Assembly (NCBI RefSeq): GCF_954871325.1
Contig: NC_088775.1
Coordinates: 73,385,561 to 73,449,560 of the forward strand
Length of the DNA stretch: 64,000 bases
Source of the DNA: Gordionus sp. m RMFG-2023
Lineage: Eukaryota; Nematomorpha; Gordioida; Chordodea; Parachordodidae
Reading direction: 5' to 3'
The position numbers and the translations under genes are program-made. Below the pieces are notes generated by a model that was given only the letters and a program-made list of their open reading frames with translations, was not told where the DNA came from and searched no databases. The first letter of the stretch is position 1. Each line of letters starts with the position of its first letter. Below are positions 49,632-60,270 of this stretch, in pieces.

Positions 49632-49656
49632 GTTATTATTTTAAAAATTAAATATA

Positions 49657-51522
49657 GCTAAACCTGTGCGCCGCCATCAATTTTATTCATGCCGTAACAG
49701 CCGCCGATTAAGGATGGCGGCGGCGCGGCGTGTATAATTTTTAGATTGCTGTTTAATATATTTATACATTAAATTATTATTATTTAAATTTGAATATTGT
49801 CATTAATAAAATTAACATATGAATTGTATTCTATTGCTATATATAATAGAATAGTGTATATAATTTACATATATTCATATATCTTATTTCATTTCCACAA
49901 AATTAATTATTTTAATGGACTTGCACGTTTTAAACTACCCTATATACAATTCTGAAATAACAACTCTCTCTACTAATCATAAATCAAGTTATGTCTGGAG
50001 GTAATTTGGAAATCTTTTTTAAAAAATGAGAATAAGGAAAGCACAATAATGCCTGATTATATTTATTGTGAACCTTGCTTAAAATTGGGAAAATAAGATC
50101 AGCAAGATTCGGATAAACATAATCAATTTTATTGATATTGTCATTAAAAAAATTAGGGAAATTATTTCAGCCCTCAGATATCGAGTAGCTGATTTGTAAT
50201 GTGAAGTTGAAGAAGAGCATCGTAAATGTCTTCCGTCTATTTATGAGACAGGTCATATCTTGGATATTGATGATTCTAATCCATACTTTGATGACCATTT
50301 TGATATGTCATGAATCGGATAACAGAAATGGCATTGCACCAACCAATTTAATTAATACAGAAACTTTAATTAAATTGCCCTACCCGCTGACACAACATAT
50401 TAATTATGCTAGAAAGTGTTCGTAGTGTATGCAAAATTCCTATAAATAATGTTCTGAATAAAATAAGAAACAATCTTTAAAACTCTTTAGCTTAAAAGAA
50501 AATATAAAAAAAAGCTTGACAATAGGTTTTCCATTACTGAACTTTAAGTTATTTTATATTTTTACTAATTAAATTATATTTGAAACATTGGATATTAGCG
50601 ACTCTATTTGATTCCAGATTTCAAAATCTTAAAATTGTTTCAGAATATTTAATTCGAATTTTACGACATCATTGCAATTTTTAATTAGACATTTAAAACT
50701 TTTAGAGCATGATAGAAATGCACAGATGAGATTCAAGTTGAAAATAATGGGCAAGCATCCAGTTCTTATACAGTTAAATAGCTCGTAAACATTACCTTCT
50801 AAGCAACGATTATAACAACATTAGTAATATAGAACAAGAATTTCATATTTTGCTCAGCCAACTTATTATCCCAGAAGAGGATTCACATTAACCTTTTGGA
50901 AGAAAAAGCGACGAGAACTTCCTATGCTAATTTAACTAGGAAGGTTCTTTGTGTATACCTGCAAAAAAAATTTCCATTGCTGGATTAATACTCAATGCAA
51001 AAAGGACTTCTTTATGTCCCACGAATCTTGATAAAATATATTTATTCATGACAATTACAATTTTGCTGAATCTGAATGATTTATTATATTTCATACTTTA
51101 TATTTTGCTTGCATTCCAAATTTATATTTTAATTTGTTATAATAAAAATCAAAAGAATATTACTAATATGTGTTGTTTATGTGACTCTGATCTGAGTAAA
51201 AATGCAATTCCATAGTTTAATCTTGAGAATGAGAAAATACATAAATTTAAATTGGAGTGAGACAGGAAATATTTTAAGAAATGTATTAAACTATGTTAAC
51301 AATATGTTAGAAAAGAGCGCCCAAATAAATTATAAAAAAATGTAATACTTTGATTTATAAATTAAATTCATTAAAAAATACATTGATTTATAAATTAAAA
51401 TTTTTTTAAAATAAATATCGCGCCGCCGTTGGCGACAATTTAGTAGGAGGCGGCGAAATCGGCGCGCATGAAAAAATAAAATAAATAATGCCGCCGTCGA
51501 TTGAGACATCGGCGCACAGGTC
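49657..51522 (+). mobile_element. hAT transposon with GC-rich CCGCCG ends, degenerate
   Basis: A 1866-bp element with ends gctAAACCTGTGCGCCG and CGGCGCACAGGTC in inverted orientation. Flanked by the 8-bp repeat TAAATATA (49649-49656, 51523-51530), which rejoins the conserved intron sequence exactly. Subterminal ggcggcg clusters stand out in AT-rich DNA. + strand frames show hAT transposase pieces: about 50594-50660 (ILATLFDSRFQNLKIVSEYL, the hAT LDPRFK region) and 50949-51215 (IPAKKISIAGLILNAKRTSL, then PTNLDKIYLF, the C-terminal dimerisation region). Broken by frame changes, hence inactive. Confidence 0.88.
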
Positions 51523-51825
51523 TAAATATATCCCATATTTCCCACAAAAGGTTCCTTTAAATAAATCTTAATAAAAATCAGTGAAAAAATATATAAATAT
51601 ATTAATCAATATTATAACTTTTAAAATAGAAAAATATTTATATAAACTGAATTTCTTATATAACTTTTAAATCCCCCTATATTTTAATTTGTGAGAGCAA
51701 ATTTATGGATCTTATTTGTAGTTAAAACTTCTTTTATACCAGTAATTATTAATTAAAAATATGCTTGCTAATAAATGATAGTAAATCCTTTAGTAATTTG
51801 CTAAATTTTACTTAAATAGGAATAG

Positions 51826-51876
51826 ATAGTACCATTGAGACGGAATCATCTGGAGAAACAACGGTTTCCGTATCAG
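51826..51876 (+). CDS. Microexon B11 (tandem acceptors)
   Basis: 51 nt reading DSTIETESSGETTVSVSG, donor gtttaa; the alternative start at 51820 adds GI. Confidence 0.8.
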
Positions 51877-52567
51877 GTTTAATTTTTAAATTTATAACTA
51901 TTTAAAAAAAGTTATTCAATTGATTATTTTAACTATCATACTTTTCGTATTATTTCCTGCTCTAAACAATTAGCTATCCATCGAATTCTGGAATTAATGT
52001 TATTTCAATGTTTAATAATTATTGCAATTTATCTTAGACATGTACATTTGATAACATTAATTCCTACTAAAAAATTTATAGTTTATTCTTTAATGGATGG
52101 GGTATAAGAATGAGTAGATCTTTTAAAGAAATAAGAACTAAGTAATCATGATTGTGATATTATTTAATAGCTGATTGACTTTGTAAAATTATTTAATGAG
52201 TTTATCTTTAAATTTTAGCGCCTATTTTTTGAATAATGGTCAAATATAATATTTTCAACTACAAATATCTTTAGCATCCCACCTTAAAATAGTTTCTCAA
52301 AATCTGTTTGATAAAATTTGGCTCACAATAAAAATAAAAGATATTTAAATTTAAAAAATATTTCTAATATTTTTATACGAATAGGTGTGAATTATTAAAC
52401 TTGTATCAATCTATCACATTTATATACTTCCATGTAGCTCACTTTAACTAATTACAATATAGTAGATTTCTGGTGTATAAGAAATTATTCTGTTGTAGAA
52501 GTGTAGCATAATATTAATTATTAGTATCTAATCATTAGCAAAAATATTTTTTATTGTTTATCATTAG

Positions 52568-52621
52568 ACTCTACCACTAAATTTGTCGTAGCAGCCAAGG
52601 AAACAACTACTTTTGGATCTG
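52568..52621 (+). CDS. Microexon A15
   Basis: 54 nt, acceptor atcattag, donor gtcatt. Reads DSTTKFVVAAKETTTFGSG. Confidence 0.79.
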
Positions 52622-53023
52622 GTCATTATATTAAAATTAATATATTTCATATTTTTTTTACTAAACCATGAATTCAGAAAAAAATGGAAAATAAATTTCC
52701 CTATAATTCAGATAAAAACAATGTAAATCGATTATTCAATATGAGATCCCATTAAATGGAAATCTGTCGTATTAACTGATTTTTTTTATAAATTTTAAGT
52801 CTCTCCTTGAAAATGACTAAAAAAACAAATAAAAATCAGAGCCGAATAAGATTTTATTAAGAATATATTTTTTATTTGTGAAGGACTCAATTTAGAAATA
52901 TTATTTTTAGTATATTAAATCTGTTCTATTTTATACCACTAATAGTTAATTATAAATATCCTTGCTAATAAATGAGAGTAAATCCTATAGAAATTTGTTT
53001 AATCTTTACTTAAAAATAAATAG

Positions 53024-53074
53024 ATAGTACCATTGGAGCTGAATCATCTGGAGAATCAACTGTTTCAGTATCTG
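53024..53074 (+). CDS. Microexon B12
   Basis: 51 nt, acceptor ataaatag (single), donor gtttga. Reads DSTIGAESSGESTVSVSG. Confidence 0.79.
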
Positions 53075-53806
53075 GTTTGATTTTTAAATTTATCCTCATA
53101 TATAAAAATAAAAAAGAAGTTATTATATAAAGCATTAAGCTATTAGGTTAACATTGTTTCCTGTAACACCATGCAAGTCCAATGCAATTAGCTAACCGTC
53201 GATTTGGGGATTAATGTTATTTACACAAATTGTTTACTGATTTTTGCAATGTGATAACCTTATTTCCTATTGCGAGAGCTAATTTTATTAAATTTGAATT
53301 GGGTATAAGAATGGGTTGATCTTTTTAAAAGTGAAAAACAATTAAATAAATTTTCAATGGATGAGATTTGATTTAACAATTGATCAACTTTGTAATTATA
53401 TTATGAGTTTGAATAATTTTTAAATGGTAGCACTTTTTTTGTAGATAATTGTTCCAAATAACAATTCTCAACTACCAACATCTCTCAGCGCCTTTGAATT
53501 TTAAAATATCTCTGATAATTAGACTCATTGCAAAAAATGACCTATATATTTAAATTTTAATGAATGTTTTTATCAAATATTTTGTGCAATTAGATGTGAA
53601 TTAATAACTCGTATTAAATTACCTTAAAATTTTATAATTCTATATAGCGCTATTTAACACTAAAGCTATGATATAGTATTTTTCAAGAATAATTATATTT
53701 ATCTTAGTATGCAAGAGTAGCATAAAATTTGTTATGACCATAATTCAATTATAAATATATTTGCAAATTAACCATCAATTTATATTTTTCATTTATTTAT
53801 GCCTAG

Positions 53807-53860
53807 ATACAACCACTAAAACTGTCGTAACAGTTAATGAAACAACTCCTTTCGGATCTG
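53807..53860 (+). CDS. Microexon A16
   Basis: 54 nt, acceptor tgcctag, donor gttatt. Reads DTTTKTVVTVNETTPFGSG. A MITE begins about 26 bp after its donor. Confidence 0.79.
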
Positions 53861-53886
53861 GTTATTATTTTAAAAATTAAATATAG

Positions 53887-54637
53887 TGGAGACCGGGGCT
53901 AGTCAAACCGATTTGCAAAATCGGCTATAACTCCTGTTTTTAGATATTATAAACAACATACTCTTTACTGGTGCCTTATAAAAAAATTTAAGAATATAAG
54001 CATATTTTTGAATTTTGCCCAACAAGCCCTAATAGCAGGGTTAGGCAAACCACTTCAAGGGACTTTCAAAACCATTGTTTTTTTAGGTTATAATAAATTG
54101 AAAGGGACGTTTTATTAATAATGATACGTTAGAATAATTACAATGTTTAATTGATCAAAATATCATAATACTCTTAAATTGAAGTTAGTTATAAATTATA
54201 ACTTAATTTTGGTTACTTTAATAAACATTCTGGAAATATAAAAAATTTATCGAAGTTTGAACATGGGATTGACATGGTTTAACAAGCCCCGCTAGTTATA
54301 AATTATTAACCCTGATTTAAACAATATCTAGACATAATAAATATTTATAAATCTATCTCAAATTATAAAAAGTGTTAAAACTGCTATAAAATTTAATTTA
54401 TATATAAATAATTAAATTTTAATAAAAATTAAAATTATATAATTTAAATATCTTGGATTTTATACTTCAAATATATATTACATAAATAACATAATTATTT
54501 CAAAGGATTTTTTGTCTATAGATGTATACTAATAAAAGCTATATTAGGATAATATTTAAACATTCTAGTCTTTTTAATTTTAAAACGAGATTAAGTGGTT
54601 TGCCAAGCCCTAGGGTTTACTTAACCCCAGTCTCTCC
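53887..54637. mobile_element. MITE with GGAGA-GGGG ends
   Basis: About 750 bp with imperfect inverted ends: tggagaccggggctagtcaa on the left and, reverse-complemented, GGAGAGACTGGGGTTAAGTA on the right; both sides carry ggtttgcc or aaacc motifs. It interrupts the conserved intron sequence after A16 (aaaattaaatata). The flanks share only TA or TAT. The superfamily is not certain. No coding capacity. Confidence 0.7.
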
Positions 54638-54987
54638 TATCTTACAATTTCTACTAACTATCTAGTAAAGAAATTTTATTTAAATCAGAAGAAACACAAT
54701 ATAAATGCATTATTCAATATGTAATCCCAATTGTAAAATGAAAATTTAATGTATTAACTAAATTTCTTTTACAAATTTTAATTACCCTCAAACACACTGC
54801 AAAATATCAAATAACTGGGGTCCGAGAAGATTGTAAGAAATATGTTTTTATTTGTGAAAGCCTCAATTTATATTATTTATAGTATAAAAACCTCTTTTAT
54901 GCAACTAATATTTAAAAAAATATTTTTGCTAATAAATTTAAGTAACCCCTATGGTAATTTGTTTAAATTTTACTTACATGGGAATAG

Positions 54988-55038
54988 ATAGTAGCATTGA
55001 ATCTGAATTATCTGGCGAATCAACTGTTTCCATATATA
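54988..55038 (+). pseudogene. Relic of microexon B13
   Basis: A type-B body (DSSIESELSGESTVSIY) with an acceptor (ggaatag), but the donor TCTG-gtttga has become tatactttta, so it should no longer be spliced as an exon. Confidence 0.68.
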
Positions 55039-55366
55039 CTTTTATTTTTAAATTTATTATTATTTTAAAAAAAAATTACTCTATATTTTTTTAACCCATT
55101 AAAACTTCCGACCGTCCTTTTGAGTTTAAATTGTAGCCCTTTTTTAGATAATTGTCAAAAATAACATTTTCCAACTATCAACATTTATGCCATCGCATCC
55201 AAAAAATGTATCTCAAAGATGAAATTTGACTCATAGCAAATTGCCTGCATATTTAAATTTTTTAAAAAAAGTTTCTGTTAAATATTTTATACGAAAAGAT
55301 ATGGCTTATTGAATTTGATTCAAAATACCTCAAAATTTTAGGAACCTCCATCTGTAAAAAAAGAAG

Positions 55367-55486
55367 TTTTAACTACAAATAATATCAATAAATTAAGGCC
55401 TTCACAAATTAAAAAAAATTATTTATATTCAATATTCTTCAGCTCCAAGTTTTATTTACTTTTGTGTGTGATTTTCAAGGAGGAAT
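55367..55486. repeat. Inverted piece of the array intron
   Basis: The reverse complement reads like the intron stretch that precedes B exons elsewhere (aataaaactgggagccaaga, then tttgtgaaggcctcaattta). About 120 bp of the unit has been flipped here, next to the relic B14. Confidence 0.7.
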
Positions 55487-55531
55487 AAATAATTATATAG
55501 AAGCTGGATCATCTGGAGAAACTTTATCGAA
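55487..55531 (+). pseudogene. Relic of microexon B14
   Basis: Resembles a type-B exon (EAGSSGETLS) without a matching acceptor or donor. Confidence 0.5.
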
Positions 55532-55701
55532 TAACATTAATAAAAATTTTTAATAGAAATTGAAAATGTGGCCAAAACATATTTTTGAAATTTTGTGTAT
55601 TTTTATATTTTTAACATTTGGTTTCTTTAAAATATTAAAAGTTATGGCCATTTGATTAACAAATTTTAATTTTCTTGATTGCATGTTTTTTAAATATCTA
55701 G

Positions 55702-55743
55702 GTTCAACGGATTACCTATCTAATTTTACTAAAACTTCCACAG
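55702..55743 (+). CDS. Microexon G3, leading into module 4
   Basis: 42 nt, phase 1 to 1, acceptor atatctag, donor gtatat. Reads GSTDYLSNFTKTSTG; closest to G0. Confidence 0.75.
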
Positions 55744-55971
55744 GTATATAAAATGTTTTTATTTAATCTTACTTTTAGAATAATGATTAAAATAATAATA
55801 TATACTTTTTGTAATAAGCTACCAATAAATTAAAATGCACTCTTGATTTGACAACTCTACTTTGAGAATATTAATCCAAAAAAAGTTCTCTGTATAAAAT
55901 TAAATAAGCATGATATTATCTTTAGAATTGGTTGCGCTATTTTCTTAAACAATATTATCATTATATATAGA

Positions 55972-56191
55972 TAGTGTTGTTAAACGGCTCAATTTGAGCC
56001 GATTTTTGAAAACGGATAACTCAATGTTTTAATTCAGGAAAATATTACGCAAGCCTAAAGATTCTGCTCATCAATGACACAAAGGTTTGGACATATATTA
56101 GGTAAATCTCGAGGCTTAGGCAATATTTTTCTGGCTAACATATCGAGTTAATCGTTTTTAAAAATCAGCACAAATCGAGCCGTTTAACAAC
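55972..56191. mobile_element. hAT-type MITE, copy 3
   Basis: 220 bp, TAGTGTTGTTAAACGGCTCA at the left and GAGCCGTTTAACAAC at the right, with a perfect 8-bp target duplication TATATAGA (55964-55971, 56192-56199). The last four bases of the right end are missing compared with copy 1. It lies in the intron between G3 and E. Confidence 0.88.
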
Positions 56192-56314
56192 TATATAGAC
56201 AATGTTTTCTTCATTAGAGAAGCTTAAATATAATCATAAATGAGATAAGAGTACATGGCTAAAGTTTTTTTTTATCATTCAAATAATAATTATTCTAAAC
56301 TATATCAACATTAG

Positions 56315-56362
56315 AGAGTAAAACCAAATCAACGACACCTGTTGTTACAACTGCTTATAAAA
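56315..56362 (+). CDS. Microexon E
   Basis: 48 nt, phase 1 to 1, acceptor acattag, donor gtaaaa. Reads ESKTKSTTPVVTTAYK. Thr-rich and found only before module 4. The phase fits G3 and D4. Confidence 0.68.
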
Positions 56363-56447
56363 GTAAAAATATTCTTATAATGATTTTAAGATACTTAATA
56401 ATAGATATCATGTTATAGGACTTATTTTATACTTTAAATATTATTAG

Positions 56448-56538
56448 GACCCGTAGATATTTGTGAAAAGATCGAAAACAATGATTGGCAAACTGTTTAT
56501 TCGAAAGATATATTGGGAGTTGATTTGCCTAATATATT
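56448..56538 (+). CDS. Exon D4 of module 4
   Basis: 91 nt, phase 1 to 2, acceptor ttattag, donor gtatga. Reads RPVDICEKIENNDWQTVYSK and then DILGVDLPNI. Same length as D1; one Cys in the conserved position. Confidence 0.78.
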
Positions 56539-56599
56539 GTATGAATACAAATATATATATAGAATATGCAAAATTAACATAATTTATTTTTAATAATAG

Positions 56600-56759
56600 C
56601 CCCGAACATTTACAAATTATCAAAATGCATGAAGATATTATGATAAAAATAGATGGCACAGATATTTTTGATAAGACTAAAAATAACTCTTTATCCATTG
56701 AAAATATAGAATCAATTATATGGTTAATAAATCAATATCCATTACACATCAAAAGCAAT
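56600..56759 (+). CDS. Exon P4 of module 4
   Basis: 160 nt, phase 2 to 0, acceptor taataatag, donor gttaaa. Reads FPEHLQIIKMHEDIMIKIDG, then TDIFDKTKNNSLSIENIES, ending LHIKSN. It shares DGxDIF and the W-L segment with P2 and P3. The minus-strand frame over this place is a shadow. Confidence 0.8.
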
Positions 56760-56805
56760 GTTAAATAATTATTAATTTTGTATTTAATTTTTTTTAAAAA
56801 TAAAG

Positions 56806-56922
56806 TTGGTGGCTACAATGAAAGCCAGTAATACAGCATGCCCTTTCACCATTTGTTTTCTCGAATACAATGAGATCATACCTATAGTAAAATGTAAAAA
56901 TCCACTGGTCACAGGAGAAAAA
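56806..56922 (+). CDS. Exon L4 of module 4
   Basis: 117 nt, phase 0 to 0, acceptor aaataaag, donor gtgagt (the best donor in the gene). Reads LVATMKASNTACPFTICFLE and then YNEIIPIVKCKNPLVTGEK. It has three Cys; the first and last, or the last two, may match the pair in L2 and L3. Confidence 0.78.
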
Positions 56923-56989
56923 GTGAGTTTCTTAAATCACAAAAATTTTATATCATACATTTTCAATTTCCTATCTTGATTTATTATAG

Positions 56990-57155
56990 AATGCAATAGT
57001 ACAAAATCGTAATGCTATTATGATATCACAAATAGACGGAAATAATAGAACCTTAGAACAAGAATTATCCAGCGCATTTCTTACTGGAATTAATGGCGAT
57101 CTGAATTTGCAAGGAAATATTTACCAATATATTTTCACCATCAAACAATGTCCTG
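56990..57155 (+). CDS. Exon N4 of module 4
   Basis: 166 nt, phase 0 to 1, acceptor tattatag, donor gtaatt. Begins NAIVQNRNAIMISQIDGNNR, continues AFLTGINGDLNLQGNIYQYI and ends IKQCP. GDLNLQG and the terminal Cys match N1-N3. Confidence 0.82.
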
Positions 57156-57216
57156 GTAATTTTGCATTTATTTTAATTTTCATGAATAAAAAATTAGAGC
57201 GTTTTTTTTGTTATAG

Positions 57217-57275
57217 CGAGGCACTATTTTTATTTTGCACCTTTTATAATTAAGGCAAAAATAAAGATTAATTAA
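57217..57275 (+). CDS. Possible last exon with stop codon
   Basis: After a strong acceptor (gttttttttgttatag) the phase-1 frame reads ARHYFYFAPFIIKAKIKIN and stops at 57273-57275. AATAAA occurs at 57260-57265, just before the stop, with no clear separate poly(A) site. It is 60 bp after N4, a very short intron for this gene. No A, B or module exon was found further on, so this is a plausible but unproven end. Confidence 0.4.
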
Positions 57276-60270
57276 GTCATGCCATCATATTTTGTATCCG
57301 AGAATAAATTTAGTGTTTGATCTATAATATAATAACATTATGTTACAATACAAAAATTTTATTGAAAGAATATTTTATACTAAATTATATAATAAATTAA
57401 ACATTATAGTCCCTAATACAAGGAACATGTATATATTTTGAAGGGTATAATCTTTAAAATTTAAATCATTTGCAGCACACATTTTTTAAATAAATAATTA
57501 TTTTGCTCAAATTGTATTCCAATATGTGTATCTAATCTATAACCTAGCTTATACATTTTATTTTATCATGAATTTAGAATTAGGATTAATTTAAATGAAT
57601 TTAAATTTATATCAATGTAACCAATATTATTTATAACTTATGGGTTAACCCAGAATTTCATGACAAAATTGTTTTAATTCACGGAGTAGATATTCTATAT
57701 ATGCTAGAATACGATTTTCGCAATATCAGATCTTTCAGAAAAAACACTAGCTATAGATTATTTAAGTTTTAAAATTTGCTAATCTAGGATTTATTATTTA
57801 AATATTTTTGTTGCTTTTACTTTTTTTTTATTGTTTTTATATTGATTTATTATTTTACTATGTATTAATTTGTTTTGGCTATGCGAAATTATTTATGTCA
57901 AGTTATATGTATAAATAAAGTTATAAACCAATTTTTTAAAATAAATACATGGAAGGGTTCCTCCAGATAATATTAATAAATAATTGGAGCTTTGTACATC
58001 TATGGCGCGCTTTGTAAACATCTAATATTTAATTTAATATAACAATACATTATCAAACAGAATTTACAATCTTTATACTTTAAACGAAAACTTTTTTATA
58101 ACCTTTTATTTATTTATTCTTCAATATCTTATGCAAAAGTGTGGTAGACATTGAAACCCCGCTCTCATCAAAAAATCCCCTCTAGTGTATTCCAAAATTC
58201 CTCAAGAATGAAGTTCTAATAAATATATTAATTGTTTTTGACAAATGGGAAAATAAAATATAAAATTATAGATGGAAATTATATATTTTAATATATTTAT
58301 GTGTAATTTTTAAAGAATATATTTAATAATGGGTTGAATTGTGATTTTAACTAATTTTTATAGAGTTTTTATAATTTTTTTACACATTATGAATAAAATG
58401 GTTTAAAACATATTTTGACTCAAACACCTCTCGAATACCAAACTAATTTTTTTTATAGTTTTAGCTAAGATACTTCGTTTCAGGAGGCACTTCTACCTTG
58501 GAAGGGGGCATGTCACAAGATTGTCCTTGAGATTGAATGGATAAAAAGGGACGGGGTAAATAAATATAAAAAGGGTAAGGAGTGTGCCAATTTTATTTTG
58601 GATTTCTTTTTTACTAACCTGATTTCTTTTGCATATTTTCATTGTTTTGCTTTTTCTTTCTTTGGGTTTAGTAAAGGGGGGGGGGATATTGTTACTGACT
58701 TATTTTTTTGTAATAAATTATTTTTAGAATACTTTAAGGTAGAGCCTTGTAAATTCAAATTTTTTAACATTGGGCCTTGGCTACGGAATGACAAATTGGG
58801 CTAGTCACCCTAAATATTTCCCAGCCTCCAAAGCAAAAATATTTGCAAATTTTTTCTGCGTTTTTATTGAATTATAATTCAAAATAAATATAAATATTAT
58901 ATAAATTATTCAATTCAGTCATTTATTACAAATTATTAATTATTTATAACTCGACATAATATTATGGCATACATAATGAATACCTAATAAACTGTCTATT
59001 CAACTAATCCCATTTTAGAAATGACGAACCTATAGTTATTAGTGAATGAAAAAAGATAACAGAAAGAATAAATAAATTTTAAAAAAGGTTCTAGTTCCAG
59101 TCCTGATTAAACAAATCAATATAAACAAATGTAGTTATTTTTAAATATTATAACATTTTAATTATTTTTGAATCACTTTTTTATAAGATTGATTATAATT
59201 TTGTAATTATTTCTTTTACATGAGCAAACATTGGGATGAGATAATATTTATTTAGATTAGATCGAATTTTCGAATTTCTATATCAAACAGTTAAATTAAA
59301 TCAGTTGTATAATATATTGCATTTTAACTAGAAAATTTAAACTTGGAGACTCACTCCAAGTGTGAATTATTTGTTGAAACTTGTGTAGAAATTTAGATTC
59401 GAAATCATTTTTATTTTAACATTGGCAAGTAGATAAATAAATAAACCAATCAAAATTTTTGTTTTATTGTAGGAAAAATATTTATGATATTTTGTCAATT
59501 GTCCTATTTTGAATTTAATTTACATAAATTTGTGTATAATTAAAATAAAAATTAATTATCTCTTCTCATTTAATAATTTATTGGTAGAATAAAATCTCTT
59601 TAACTGGAGAAGTTTTGCAGAATGACACTTAAGAAGATTATTTTTCCTCTACACAATTGTACTGAATTATAAACCGTTCTCTTAATGGCCATATACTTTC
59701 TCTTTATAAAACATCACCCCATCCTCTAAAGGATCTCAAAAATATGCCTTAAATATCATACCCCATAAGTCTTAAGATTTAATGTCGATTTTTTATCATA
59801 CACCCCTCCCCCCCTCCATGTTTCTTTGTTAAAATTCCAACATATAATAAACTCTCTTTTAAACAAAATAGAGGTTAAGGTTATCTTAATATAAAAAAGA
59901 TTATTATCAATTTACAGAAACATGTAAAGAATAAATTACAAATGATATAAATGCGAACAATGTTAAATTATAATTGTAATTAAGGGGAATTCTGGGATTT
60001 GATTAATTCGATTAAATAAAAATTAGCTTCTTTATTCAATATATAGTAATATAAATATATATGTTAATTTCATGGGTAAAGTATACTATTTTTCGAACTA
60101 TAAATTTTGTACCTAGCTAAACTAACACCCCCTCCCCTCCCCAAATGGCAGGGAATTAATGGTGTGTCACTAGTTGGGGAATAACAAATGGGTGATAAAT
60201 CACATATGTTGGTAAATCATAAATCCCAGTTGTATATATAAAAGATTTGGAAATGTAAGTATGCTATTAA
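57276..60270. other. AT-rich stretch without recognised genes
   Basis: No open frame with protein-like composition. 58490-58840 has a GC-richer block starting near ggaggcacttctaccttgg and ending with cccagcctccaaagc, perhaps a small inverted-end element. C-rich runs occur near 59805 and 60125. No microexon signature seen. Confidence 0.4.

Larger units (their letters stand above)
9..57275 (+). other. Modular microexon gene, Ser/Thr-rich arrays alternating with four cysteine modules (5' end outside window)
   Basis: Gene-level entry. Exons fall into two classes. Microexons of 42-54 nt (types A, B, C, H, E, G) plus one of 15 nt start and end in phase 1. Module exons D (phase 1 to 2), P (2 to 0), L (0 to 0) and N (0 to 1) together are also symmetric. 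The phases agree in every copy, so D-P-L-N modules and microexons can be chained in one frame; this chaining is my inference. The 15-nt exon DETTSG follows exon N in copies 2 and 3 and is followed by type-A exons, which argues for one gene rather than separate neighbours, though several tandem genes cannot be excluded. The linkers are rich in Ser, Thr and Ser-Gly, as in O-glycosylated secreted or surface proteins. No signal peptide or first exon is visible because the gene enters the window already in an exon. The family is not recognised. Confidence 0.72.

Noticed and set aside
58598-58804. + strand open frame of 68 codons
   Set aside because: Phe- and Leu-rich translation of T-rich DNA with a G run; no family resemblance, splice context or paralog.
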